DNA of 64,000 nt from [Phialemoniopsis] sp. UDSM-2020 (Eukaryota; Ascomycota; Sordariomycetes; Thyridiales; Thyridiaceae), in the NCBI GenBank assembly GCA_018873225.1, contig JAEILZ010000005.1, forward strand, positions 1,984,001-2,048,000. The letters are read 5' to 3'. Every line of letters begins with the position of its first letter. Position 1 is the stretch's first letter. Both the position numbers and the translations under genes were made by a program. The notes beneath the pieces are model-generated. The model searched no databases. It had not been told where the DNA came from and saw only the letters and a program-made list of their open reading frames with translations. Shown here piece after piece: positions 47,256 to 59,120 of this stretch.

Positions 47256-50200
47256 ATGTCCACGCCAAGTCAGAACAATGGTAGCTCGCCATTTCCTTCT
47301 GCTCAACCCTCTCTCACCCCTTCTCCACCCGCCTCAACACCAAAGCGGCCGAGGAGTGCTACGCCACCTCTCTCGCATGCATTTGATCATTCAGATCACC
47401 TTTCGCAGCACAATGAAGCTCACTTCAGTGAAACACCAGGCGCCTCTTCTAGTCCGCTCATGAGCAACCAGCCGGTCTACTCACCGGCGGCACTGCTCAA
47501 TCCTAGGAGTATGACTACTACTGCGACAAGACGGCCTCATAACAATGTGGCCGCCAATCAGAAAGGGAACACAGCCAGTGCTGATGATGTCGTCTTCCAA
47601 TTCTCTTCGGCAGGTGATGCTTGGGCTTCTGATCCCGCAGCTCAAAGCGGCAACACAACAGACGAGGTTCCGGCCCCCCAAGCGGCGAACGGCAATGGCA
47701 TGGGCGCACTATTGGATCGGAAGTTCAACCTGCAGGATAGGAGCACTGTCCCGGACCCGAAACGTCGGAAGATACACGATGAGTCGGACGATACTTCTGA
47801 CCACAAGGCCACATTCCGTAATGCGAGCGGCAGTGGGATTCTTGGAGAGCACCTTAAGAAGGAACGCGCCAATGGCAAAACAGCCCCTTCTCTGAGTCGC
47901 CAGGTGACTGTTGACCTGACTGAGGGTATGTTGACCTGATCTACCTAGTACGCTTTCTTGATGCGGCCACTGACGACCCTAGGTACCGAGGATGACGAGG
48001 TAGTCGTGATTGAGAAGCCAAAAGACGAGGAAATCTGCATCGGCATGCTGGAGGATGCAACGGTTAATTGCCACAAGCTCCCTGCTCCCAAGCCCGGCAG
48101 CGTGTCGCTCAGTGGAAATCACATGTGGCCCATTGTCAAGGTGCTGATCAAGCGATCAGTTAACGATAAGACGCATACGGTCTCGGTAGCAGACTACACG
48201 CGCGAGGTGGTCGGAAACCTGGATGCGCGCACTTCCAAGGTCTTGGCCATGCTTCTGGATTATCGGAATTTGAATCTGCGGACAGATGCGAGGCTGCCCA
48301 TGAGGCGGCGACTTCCTGACGAAGATACTCCAGGCCAGCCGATCTCACGATCGTTCAAGGTTGAACTTATGCTCTACGTCCCCATTAAGTATGCGAGAGC
48401 AGTGGGTAGGACATTGACGCAGCATGGGCTCAGGTTGATTAGCCCTGCGAAGGTCGACTCTGGTGTGCGTTTTCTGAACCCCCATGCCAAGGAGCGGAAT
48501 CAGCTGCAGCCCAAGACGAGACCTTCGTACGAGCCTGGTGTCTACTCATCTGCTCCGACCATCATGCGTACAGTGGAGGAGATGAGGTCCGATATCATGG
48601 GAATCTTCGATTCGATGGCCAAGACAGATGAGCTTCCCGATCTTGACCCAGACGACAGCATCACTACCGACTTGCTCAAGCATCAGAAGCAAGGCCTCTA
48701 CTTCATGATCAACCGGGAGAAGCCCCTCGCTGAACAGGTTAATACCAAGCTTTCAAGCTCCATCTGGCAGAAGAAGCAGGGCAATAATCATCAGACCCTC
48801 TGGTACAACGTCATCACCGGCCAATCGGAACGTCAGCCTCCCCCGGAGACGTTGGGCGGAATATTGGCAGACATGATGGGCCTCGGGAAAACACTCAGCA
48901 TTCTTGCCCTCATCACCTCCACACGTAGTGAGGCAAAGCAGTGGAGCGAGCTTCCTCCTGTTCAACCCCAACCCCCTGAACAGAAAAAGAAGCCGAACGG
49001 GTCAGCGAGCTTTGAGATTCCCGTAAGACAGGGATTGGACCTGACCACGCTCGTACGCAATGGAAAGACGACACTTCTGATTTGCCCTCTCAGCACTGTG
49101 ACAAATTGGGAGGAGCAGATCAAGCAACACGTCAAAGCGGACGCATTGAGTTACCATGTGTATCATGGACAGAACCGCATCAAGGACGCCCGGCAGCTTT
49201 CGGGGTTTGACCTGGTCATCACCACCTATGGCTCAGTTTCGAGTGAACTGAGTAGTCGGCACAAGCGGAAAGGGGGCAGATATCCCCTCGAGGAGGTCGG
49301 CTGGTTCCGTATCGTGCTAGATGAGGCACATATGATTCGAGAAAGCTCGACTTTGCAGTTCAAAGCGATTTGCCGTTTGCAGGCCAGTCGCCGCTGGGCC
49401 GTCACTGGCACTCCAGTCCAAAATCGCCTTGATGACTTGGGGTCTCTCCTCGCATTCCTGCGATTCAAGCCTTTTGATGACCGAACCAAGTTCAACCAGT
49501 ACATTGTGACGCCATTCAAAGTGTGCGATACAGAGGTCCTGGCCAAACTCCGCGTTCTCGTCGACACCATCACTCTGAGACGGCTCAAGGATAAAATCGA
49601 TCTTCCTCCGCGACAGGAGTTGCTCATCCGACTACCCTTCTCCGAGAGCGAGCGACGGATCTATGATCTTTTTGCCAAGAACGCTAAGGAACGATTCCAG
49701 GTACTGACGGGTCATCAGGAGCGGGTTCTGGGCGGCAAAACTTACATCCACATCTTGCAAAGCATCCTGCGACTGCGGCTCATCTGCGCTCACGGAAAGG
49801 ATCTCCTTTCGGAGGAAGATCTCGAAGTCATCAAAGGCGCCTCTCAAGATTCGGCAATCACCCTGGACAGCGATGATGAGGACGAAGAGAAGCCAGCGCT
49901 CCCCGAAGCCAAAGCCTACGAGATGTTTGACCTGATGAAGGACACCAACAGCGACAATTGCATCCATTGCAATCGCAAACTTGGCGCACGTGAGGACTCT
50001 GATGTTGATGCCGAGCGTCAGGAATCTTTGCTAGGATACATGACGCCGTGCTACCACATCTACTGCCCAGACTGCATTGGTAATTTCAGGGACTCCGAAC
50101 TGAACCTGGATTACCGAAGCAACAAGTACGGCACATGCCCGATGTGCCACCAACACGTCAAGTTCTCTTGTGCTCAGCTCCGCCAGGCTCAGGCGGATAT

Positions 50201-50828
50201 GGAGCACGAGTCACATTCGAAGAAGAAAACTGAGCGCGGCGGCAAAACTATCAACATTGAGAATTATACCGGCCCCCATACCAAAACTCGGCATCTCATT
50301 GAGGAGCTTCTTACATCCAAGGAGGAGAGCGATAAGAACCCCGAAGAGCCACCCATCAAATCAGTGGTGTTTTCTGGATGGACATCTCATCTCGACCTGA
50401 TTCAGCTCGCACTCCAGAATGCGGGAATCTCGTACGTGCGCCTCGACGGCAAAATGACGAGGATCGCACGAACACAGTCTATGGATGCCTTCCGCGAGAA
50501 CCCCGATGTGCACGTCATACTGGTATCCATAATGGCGGGCGGGCTGGGTCTTAATTTGACTGCGGGCAATAAGGTCTATGTCATGGAGCCTCAGTACAAC
50601 CCCGCTGCCGAGGCGCAAGCTGTTGACCGAGTACATCGCCTGGGCCAGAAGCGACCAGTGCGCATTGTACGGTACATCATGAACAACAGCTTCGAGGAGA
50701 GCATGCTTGCCTTGCAAGAGAAGAAGATCAAGCTTGCCAATCTGTCCATGAACCGCTCAGATCGGCCCCTTGACCGGGCCGAGACTGCCAGGCAGCGATT
50801 GGAGGACCTGAGGGGCTTGTTCCGTTAG
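47256..50828 (+). CDS. SNF2-family helicase with RING finger (Rad5/Uls1/HLTF-like)
   Basis: DNA-dependent ATPase with a probable E3 ubiquitin-ligase RING; such proteins act in nuclear DNA-damage tolerance or chromatin remodelling. Exons: 47256-47925 and 47983-50828, joining to 3516 nt and 1171 aa. Residues 1-225 are Ser/Pro/Thr-rich. A region around 235-380 carries a HIRAN-like stretch (MLEDATVNCHKLPAPKPGSV), a tentative call. The ATPase has motif I DMMGLGKTLSIL near 524, motif II LDEAH near 668 and VTGTPVQNRLDDLGSLLAFL. A RING lies between the helicase lobes at about 880-950: CIHC, CYHIYCPDC and CPMC. The second lobe includes VVFSGWTSHLDLIQLALQNA, YVRLDGKMTR and AQAVDRVHRLGQKRPVRIVR. The RING inside the helicase is the Rad5/Rad16/Uls1 arrangement; which paralogue it is cannot be settled by eye. 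Confidence 0.93.
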
Positions 50829-52284
50829 CAGCGTGTGAATGCGTGGCTCTGACCAAAGAGATGGGGGACGTGACACATCCGGCGGTTTTGGCTCGCACCA
50901 AGGGGGTTTCCAGGGCTGTGTTCGTGGCGACGTGATCCTCATCGATGGATATGCTGAGAAGCAGGAAATAGGGGAGAGATTCCAACGGGGAATGAAATTG
51001 GGGCACTTGCATCGCCGTCTTCCTCTACTTCGGTTCACTGTCGTTTTTTATTTTATTTTTTCTGGCGGACGATTTGGTCTTTCCTCGGCGTTCGGTCAAG
51101 AGGGGACGGGGTTCATCAGCATTCTAGACGTGCATGGTTTTGAGCCGGGTTTGCATTGCGTTGGAGTTGACCAGTGGCTGTCTCATTTCGACCCTTACCT
51201 ATAATCTCCCGACGCAGAACACTCGTATCGCCGACTGCAGCAAAATGGCGTCTTGCGTGACGAAGATTTCCCTGCGGTCTTGTATAGTATGCCACCAAGA
51301 TACCAAACGCTGATCTCCATAATTGAGAATTGATCTGCTATAATCCCATGGTTATGACGTCTTGGCTGAAAGTCCCCTCCATTGTGCCTGTGCAGAGTGA
51401 CCATCACAAGCCAGACATGTTGGCGGTCAAGTGTGAGCCGAGGAAGCAGCAGATAAGGAGATCATGAACAAGCATCCCCTCATCCTCCTTTCCCAACAGT
51501 TTGTGCCTCTCCATCCAGTATGTGATTTGTTGACCAGGCCAATCCCATCCATACATCCATCCATCGTGACGTCTTTGACACTTGCCTGCTGCGTCATCAA
51601 GGAACAAACCTAGAGCGACCTAGGCACTTCGTTATGCCCTAGCCCGAGGTGACTGTAACATTGCGCGCGAACATGGCATAACAACTAGAGGCGAGACAAC
51701 AGCGGAGAGCACGTGTAGTCTGATCCTTTTCCACGACGAATGCAAGGTGCTACTCAGGGACCAGGGGAGACTTCCGTCGCGGGACTGGGTCTCTCTACCT
51801 ATTCCAGTAGACAGACAGAAACGTTCACATGTCACTAGGCAGTTTACATCGTTCATATTGCGAACTCTGACAATTGGAGGGATTTCATATCTCATTGAAT
51901 GTTTTGTATCTAGAAGGGAGTGCTACTATGTTCTTCGACATGATGCTGGAATGAGCATCTTTGATTCTCCATGCTGGCCGCGACGTAGAAATGAATAATA
52001 CTACAGTAAGCCAGAACCCCATGTCCATTCTTAAAACGCCAGCCTTGAAGGCAGAACGAAACTCAAAAGAAAGACTCGACAGGTTTTTTCGACCCATGCA
52101 CCACCAATGCTTTCTGAAAAGGTGGGACAGCTGCCGTCACTTGGGACGGCAGCGGCGACAGCCAGGTACGCCGGTCTCACGCTAGCCGTCACCACCAAAG
52201 ATTAACGTCCCCTGCAGACCTCCCGTAATGCGTTTTTTTTGTCGTCATACTCATTAACAGTTAAAGGAAAGACCGGAAGCCCGA
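50829..52284. other. Intergenic: convergent SNF2/OLE1 3' regions
   Basis: About 1.5 kb between two stop codons on opposite strands. No supportable gene or RNA. It could hold an unannotated non-coding transcript, but nothing in the sequence argues for one. Confidence 0.5.
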
Positions 52285-53787
52285 CTATGCGGCATGAGCA
52301 TTTGCGATGGGCTTGGCCACTCGCGTAAGCTGCTCGCCAGCGCGCACAATTCGCCGACCCTCGGAGTCGGTGACGTACGAAACATCCTTGCTCTCATACT
52401 GAGCACGCTTCCAAATCTCAACCTCACAGCCGCCCCGGAGGACACCGACACGCATCGTGGAAAGGAGGTTGTGGGCCGCGTTGGAGTGGTTGTAGACACC
52501 GCCGTTGAAGATGGCAGTGGCATCCTTGCCGATAGCGGACGAAATGAGCGCCTTGCCACCGGGGTGATCCTTGATGAAGTCGGTGACGTCGTGGATGACA
52601 CCAGCGATGGCGGTGAGAGCCTTGCCGTTCTTGGACTGCTCAACGAAGTCGTCCCAGGAGACAACGGGGAGCTGCTCGAGGGGAATACCCCAGTCGAGGG
52701 TGGCGCGCTTCTGGTCGAGCTTCTTCTGGAGCTGCTGAAGACGACCCTTCTCAATCTCGTTCTGGCGGAACTGCTTCAGGTCGTAGGCCAGACCCAGCTG
52801 CTTCCAGGCCCAAATGGACCACTTGGTAGGGTCGTACTGCCACCACTGTATAGCGTTGCGGTAGTCCGAGGGGAACTCGTGGTGGAAGTTGTGGTAACCC
52901 TCACCGAGGGTGACGAGAGCAGTGATGACATGGTCGCGGGGCGAGTTGCGGTCATCGAATGGCTGATCGCCGAGCCAGTGAGCCAGAGAGTTGACGCAGA
53001 AGGTGGCCTGCTGGATGAAGAAAACGCGGAGAATACCGGCGTAAATGAAGCCGCCGAGCCAGTCGTTCCAGCCGAAACCGCAGACCAGGGTGGGGAAGAT
53101 AAGTGCCATCGAGAGAACGCACTTGATGTAGTTGCGGTGCTGCCAGACGACGACGGAATCCTCGTTCAGGTCAGAGATATCGGTGCGGCCAATACGCCTG
53201 GGGTTCTGCTTCATGACCATCCAGCCGATGTGCGAGTAGAGCAGACCCTTGCGGACGGAGTAGGGGTCTTTCTCCGTGTCAGTGTAGCGGTGGTGGGCAC
53301 GGTGGTCTCGGGACCACCATCGGATGGAGCCCTGCATAGCACCAGCACCAACGGCAGCGAGGTAAATCCTCAGGGGAAGAGTGGCCTTGTAGGAACTGTG
53401 AGCCCAGAGACGGTGGTAACCTGTTGACAACAATTGTTAGTATCGGGGAACAGGATCGGGTGGCTTAGACAGCGTGCCAAGGAGCACAGGGCTCAACTCA
53501 CCTCCAGTGATGCCCAGTCCACAGTTGAAGTAGTAGACGATGGCAAAGATGATGGTGTACGGATGGGCACGAATCCAGTAGGTGGAGATGAGGCCACACA
53601 GAGGGATGAACAAGATGAAGTAAACGTTGAGCCAGTTGACGTGCTGATACCAGTTCTTGAGGGTCATGGGCTGCTCGCTGATGTGAGGCTTTCGAATATC
53701 GTACGACTTGCCTCGCAAGGGCTTGAAGTCGGTGGTCCCGTCAGGGAAGGCCTCAGCCTGCTTCACCGAGGACGACGAGGACGCCAT
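52285..53787 (-). CDS. OLE1: Acyl-CoA delta-9 desaturase with cytochrome b5 domain
   Basis: ER membrane di-iron enzyme that converts palmitoyl- and stearoyl-CoA to monounsaturated products, with electrons through its own cytochrome b5 domain. Exons on the minus strand: 53787-53502 and 53420-52285 (intron 81 nt, GTGAGT...CAACAG), giving 473 aa. Histidine boxes: HRLWAH at 98-103, HRAHH at 135-139 and HNFHH at 272-276. Four hydrophobic stretches fit the usual two hairpins (for example [18 protein letters not shown]). The C-terminal cytochrome b5 domain carries the heme motif DHPGGKALI (H381) and a second histidine in NHSNAAH. Splicing joins GITGG to YHRLW, completing the first histidine box. The coding strand has strong codon bias, fitting high expression, and this creates a long antisense shadow frame. 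Confidence 0.96.
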
Positions 53788-56235
53788 GGTGGATCGAGAA
53801 GATCAAGACACCGAACTCGAGAAGGCGAATTGAGAATGCAAGAGACTAGACGATGTCCTTGCTTGTCTCTTCCCCTTCTTGTTGAAGATTGGGTCGAGGA
53901 ATAGGGAATGACCAGGTCGGTGGTGGTGGTTGAGTATGGGGAGAGAACAGACAGTAGGAGTGACTGGATGGGAGGGGCCACCAGAAAGATTTATACGAAG
54001 GACGAGGGTGACCGGGGTGCCGGAAGAGGTCGAAAGGGCAATGGATCGGAATGGGGATGGGTGGCGGTTTGGCGGCTGGTTGGATGTGATGTGGGGTCTT
54101 CTGTTTCTTCTTTTTTTCTTTGGGGTGGGAGTAACAAAAGATGGGACGGTGGAGGAGGAGAGGTCAATCGATGCAGGCGTCTGTGACGTTCCGGACCGCG
54201 GCTTACAGACCGGGGTTTGTTCTGTACAAGTACTTGTATATCTTGACCAGGAAGACGTGTATCTCTTTACGGGATTACAAAAAGTGGAATGATGATTTGC
54301 ACATGTCTTTCAACTGCTGTTGCATGTCATGCGTTTTGCCGGGTTTTGGTTTTTCTCCTCCTTGTTGTTGGCCGTTGGGGAGGGACTAGGTAAGTACGTA
54401 GACATCCGGCCGTGTGTGTAAGTGACGATGGTGATGTGTCAAGGTGGGGAGAGAGGTGAGTTGAGTCTACCTTAGAGGACCAACGACGACCAACGGCAAC
54501 GACCACGACAACAAGTAAATCCTCTTTTCCAATTATGGTGCAACTCGAAAGGCTTCTCAGGTCACAATTATCACGGGCTGGGCCGAGGACTCACGACTTT
54601 GATGGGCAAATCGTGTCATTCCGGTACTTTGCCTGCTGTCTCTGGGCAAGCTGGGCAAGCTGGGGTTGTGCCTTGAGCCCGTGCTCCACCCGCTGTCCAT
54701 CCATTTTGCCGTGACTGCTTTTGTTGAGCCAAAATGTTGGGACGGGCTTCGCGCTGATTGGTCGAGACAAAATCTGGAGACAGCTCCTGCCCCTGCAACG
54801 TCCTGCCAGAACACACCTGTTTCCAAGCTTGGACCAATCATTGTGGAGCCGACAGGACCCTTTGCTGATTCTTTTTCCGTGTCCAGCAGGTAACTACCCT
54901 TGGTACCTCGCAGAGAAGGGAGGAGCAAGTCACCGCCTTATGGCATGATTTGATCTTGGGGGAATGTTTTGTCTGGGCTTGCAGCCTCCCTTGGCCCCTC
55001 TCCGACAGACGGCCATACCTCTTTTCTATTTCAGAGACCACATTTGACTCATCTGTGGAATTGGAAACAGGTACGCACGTTTCTCGTGCGTGGCAAACAA
55101 TGAGAAGAAAAAAAAGTACATGCATGCACCAGCACCAGGTTGGTAGGCCAGCCAAATCGAGAAGATTGAAGGCGCGCCCCACTCAATCGGGCAAACCGTT
55201 CAGTACCTCAATCTAGTAGGCAGGTACAGCGCAGCGAGCTACAGGGCTGGCGCCACCCCTGGCACAACTTGTTCCAGGTCCCCAACATTCTACAGATCTG
55301 CAACCACGAGTGGCATTCTCACCATAGGTAATCATGCCTCGGCTGTACTTTCAGCATATGAAAGATTCTGGATGATATCGATCCCAAGTGTGTGGATTTC
55401 CCCTTACCCCGAAACCTCGTTGATATCTTGGCGTATCTATTCGCCATTTGAGCCCTACGAGGAATAGCAGATAGTTGCGTCTTCACTGTCTTGGCAGGTC
55501 ATCGATGACATCTGCGGGTCTGGTGCTGGGCGGTCTTTGGACGACCGAGAGCCGACGCTTGGACCAGGCGGCTTCTCGCACAAGGTCACGTGTGCTGATC
55601 GATTAGATTAGCTACATTTTCGATCACTTCTAGAAGGCCCATGATCGACCGCACTAGTGCGAAACGGGCCAAGACCCCTACGATCAAATGGTCTCCCGCT
55701 CTTCCAGATCTCCAAATTTTGCAGATGGCTGTAGCCCGACGCCACTGCCGGCCCCAGGTCTCCAATGTGTGTATGCCAGTCAACGAACCCCTTGTCGGGA
55801 TGCAGGCTCCTACCTTCTCGTCGTTACCTAGCCTTGCTAGCCTGTTGGTGCCGCCCAAAACGTTGCTCAAGACCCTTTCCATCAGATACGGCAAACTTTG
55901 TGATAGGAAATGACATTGTCTTCCGGATAGCACTGCATTATGGACTACTAGTACATCAAATGTTATTCCGGGGCCAAGAACAATACACCAAAAAAACACA
56001 CATTCTCCAACTTCAACGGCGCAAGACAAACTTGTCGACTTGCCAGTGATTCGACGGTCCCTTTGCAGGTTTCTATACCCTCCGTTGCCGACTCCTTAAA
56101 ACTAGTGTAGCCGTGCACAAGAACATCGGGGTGCTCAGATAGTATATAAGGGGAGAAAAATAGGAAAAGTGAAAATGGAATGGAAAATTCAATACAAAAC
56201 TCCACAGTCGTAGATTCATATACATGCTCGTTCCC
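53788..56235. promoter_or_regulatory. OLE1 upstream region and kinase-like gene 3' region
   Basis: About 2.4 kb. The part next to OLE1 (53800-54200) is C/T-rich on the OLE1 strand, as expected of a strong promoter and leader. The rest shows no supportable gene. A TATATAAG at about 56142 sits behind the kinase-like gene and has no gene to serve. Confidence 0.45.
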
Positions 56236-59120
56236 TCATGTCGCTTCGTTGTCTGTCGTTTTCATGGCTGTCAGTAATCCCAGGTCGTGCTCCATGCTGT
56301 CGTGCGCGGTAGGAGAGTCGCCCTCGCCTTCGGCACTCGATTCATGAGCTGACCCAATGCCTTGCAAGTCTTCTGCCACGGTCCCCCGGGTGCGGGGGCT
56401 GCCGCGCGCCTCCGAGGCGGCCTCAGCCGGCGGGTCAGAAGTTTGGAATAACGTATCGGTCGTCACTTCGTTCAGCTTGCCGCTTTCGCTCCTGCTTGCG
56501 TTGCGTGCAATCTTTATGTCGCCTTCTTCTTCACGAGTGGGTGCTTCCGATCTTTCTTTCTGGTCCTGTAAATGTTCATTACCATCTTCTTCTGATGGTC
56601 CGGGTACTGTGCTCCCCGGTTCAGCTCCCGTGGAGGAGATTGTGTCCCTGTAGTGGTCGTCGACATTGCCCGCCACTGCTCGCTGGCTTGAGAGGGCTCC
56701 AACGTCTTCCTGAACGTCACGGTCTTGCGACATTTCGGATGTCACAACGTCTACCCGCACTTCAGGAACCGACTTGTCGCTTGCTAGTTTGTCTAGCGTC
56801 TCTCCCTGATTCGAGTTCCGCCTTTCACAAGTGAAGTCAACTTCCGCCGGCGGTTGAGTCTCGGCGTCTTGAACAGCTGGCTGGATGTCAAGCCCCTGTT
56901 TCTCTGCTCTCGGAGTCTCGTCATTCCTTTCTATGGTCAAAATCTCGTGATTCCCAGCCGTCTCAGTATCGTGGACAAGCACACGAGGGAGTGAGTCATC
57001 GCTTCGATAGGGGGTAGGTCCTTTCTCTGGTGTAGAGTGCTCATGAGGTGCAGAGTCGTGCACACTACTGGCTGAGACAGTGCTTTGCCCGCCCCCATAA
57101 CTGTAGCCACGAGACCAGTAGGGCCTGTCACCGTCGTGGTTGCTTGGCAGAGGACTGGGAGGCGATCGGCCCCGAGCAGGGTAGAAATACGACTGGTCGC
57201 CCAGCTCCGAGTTGATGCGGTAGTGGTTGTCGAATTGCCACGAGTTCGGTGGCTGCACTGTCCTTATAACGTGCCCATTCTTGTCTATGCACCCACTGTA
57301 AGCTAAGCTCTTGTCACTAGAGATTAAAGGGGGACTTTGGTGTGACCAACCTTCAGTCTTGGCCGAGTATCTTGGGAAAAGCCGCAGGAGACTGGCGGCA
57401 TGGACTCGTTGTCGCGGATCAGGATTCAGGCAAATTTGGACAATACCTTGATACCATTCGGGGACTGTGCGCTTCAACTCTTCGTCGAAGGCTAGCGGCC
57501 GCCCCGAAGATTCGGGCTCGTCCTCTTGAGCCGCCAATGCCCATAAGACCATACCCAGTTGAAACAAATCCGATTTAACCCCAATGTACATCGAGATACG
57601 CTGGCCTGTGTCGATCAGCGGTGTCGCTTCTGGAGGTTCCCACCCGACAGGGCAGCCTCGCCTATTGATATCTATGATTCTCGCGTTGTCGTCGCTGTCA
57701 ATGACAATGTTAGATAGAGTGAAGTCGCCTTGGACGAATCCAGCCTCGTGTATATCCGAGAGACCTTGGATAACCTGCCGCGCCCACTTCTCCCGGGTCA
57801 CCCAAGGAAGCCGATGATCATTGTCGTAGATGACATCAATGAGGGCGCCCTGGTCAGCATAGCTTATCAACAGGCCCTTGACCTTTTCTTCCTTGTCGTC
57901 GACTACTACGCCAAAGAATTCGATGACGTTTGGCGAGTGGCGTAGGTGATGCAGGGCATTGACCTCATATAGAAACTCGTCCACAGTATCCTGGCCCGGA
58001 ATCTCTTTCTTGATCAAGAGACGACCATCGACCCTGACCTTGTAGACAAAGCCAGACATGTGCGAGTCAAACTCAATGTCCTTCTCCTTAATGCGGGGGC
58101 ATCCAAGGTGCTTCACCATGCTAGCGCCTGGGTGATCAATGACTTCCTAAAGGTCTTGTCAGCGGTGGAGCTCCTTTGAAGACAACAACGAGGATGGCGG
58201 AGCAAACGAACATTGACATCCTCAACGACATGCACATGTAGTCTACCATCCGTGGTCTGCAGTTTGAGGTTGGTCACTGTGTCGTAGAACTGGATATCTT
58301 CCAAACTCTCGCGGATGGCCTCGTATATCTTGGCATTCTTGTCACGCTGGTGCTTGGTGTGGAACAAATCCATCTCGAGCGAGTCCTCGGGGGCGTTGCG
58401 GTAGTCGAGCGAGATGGTTACACGTCTCCAATGCGCATTATCCTGGCGAAAGGTAACAAAGAATTTTTCCCTCTTGGTTCTGTCGCGAAAGTGCATGGAC
58501 AAATTGAGGATCCATTTCTGCTCCAGCTCGTCGTGTATCATCTGGTCGTATTGTGATGTTGTCATTGACGCATCATCGGCTAGGCTAGGGGCGTCTGTAG
58601 GAGACAGCGGGTGATGCTCTATATTGGCCTCATCAATCTCGCGCAAGGCTGCCAGTTCATGCATGCTATCGAGCATGGTCCCCTCGATGGGGCTCGCGGG
58701 TAGGGATGGGAGTGAAGATTCTTCACTGATGGGCCGGTCAATCATATCCGGGGCGCTCGTTCTTGGATTGGATTGGCACTGCGAGCTGGTCTGTGATGTG
58801 TGCCATCTTCTGTCCATGGAGAGAGCGCGCCTTTCAGCTGGGGTGGGCTGAACAGGCTCTAGATTTTCTCGCAGCTCAGATTGTTGTCTTTTGAATGTCT
58901 TCGCTCGGGGCAGGCCAGGGACGACCTCCCTTGGCACCCGGCGAATGAGCTCCGGACGAACGTCATCGTCAGGACCGGGTTCCTGTGGCTTTGCAGGCTC
59001 GGGCATCGGGTCCGCCGACCCATTGGCCCGGCCAAAAAGCTTCCTCAAAAATCGGTGGGGAAGACGCTCATCGTGGGTTGGTGAGGGCAACTCCTGTGGC
59101 GGGGCTTCGCTCTGAGCCAT
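56236..59120 (-). CDS. Kinase-fold protein with altered catalytic motifs
   Basis: A 939-aa protein from two exons on the minus strand: 59120-58212 and 58146-56236. The 65-nt intron has the rare donor GTTCGT and ends CCTTTAG; both phases are 0. Residues 1-303 contain a Ser/Pro/Glu-rich start, then an unrecognised folded-looking block (WILNLSMHFRDRTKREKFFV, LEDIQFYDTVTNLKL). A protein-kinase fold spans about 318-580: LLIKKEIP (candidate K349/K350), FLYEVNALHHL (E364), HEAGFVQGDFTLSNIVID, DNARIIDINRRGCPVGWEPP and LFQLGMVLWALAA. The HRD motif is QGD (D444 kept, N449 kept) and DFG is DIN (D462 kept). No clear glycine-rich loop is seen. The last 350 residues are acidic, Ser/Glu-rich and disordered. 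It could be an active divergent kinase or a pseudokinase; fungal genomes carry many such proteins with a GD-type catalytic loop. Confidence 0.83.

Noticed and set aside
52294..53427. 377-codon plus-strand frame across OLE1
   Set aside because: It mirrors the desaturase, which has all histidine boxes and heme motif on the other strand. Its product (many Val/Glu/Gly runs) is the usual antisense shadow of codon-biased GC-rich coding DNA.
56140..56150. TATATAAG as a TATA box
   Set aside because: It lies behind the kinase-like gene's stop codon and no gene starts downstream on the plus strand.
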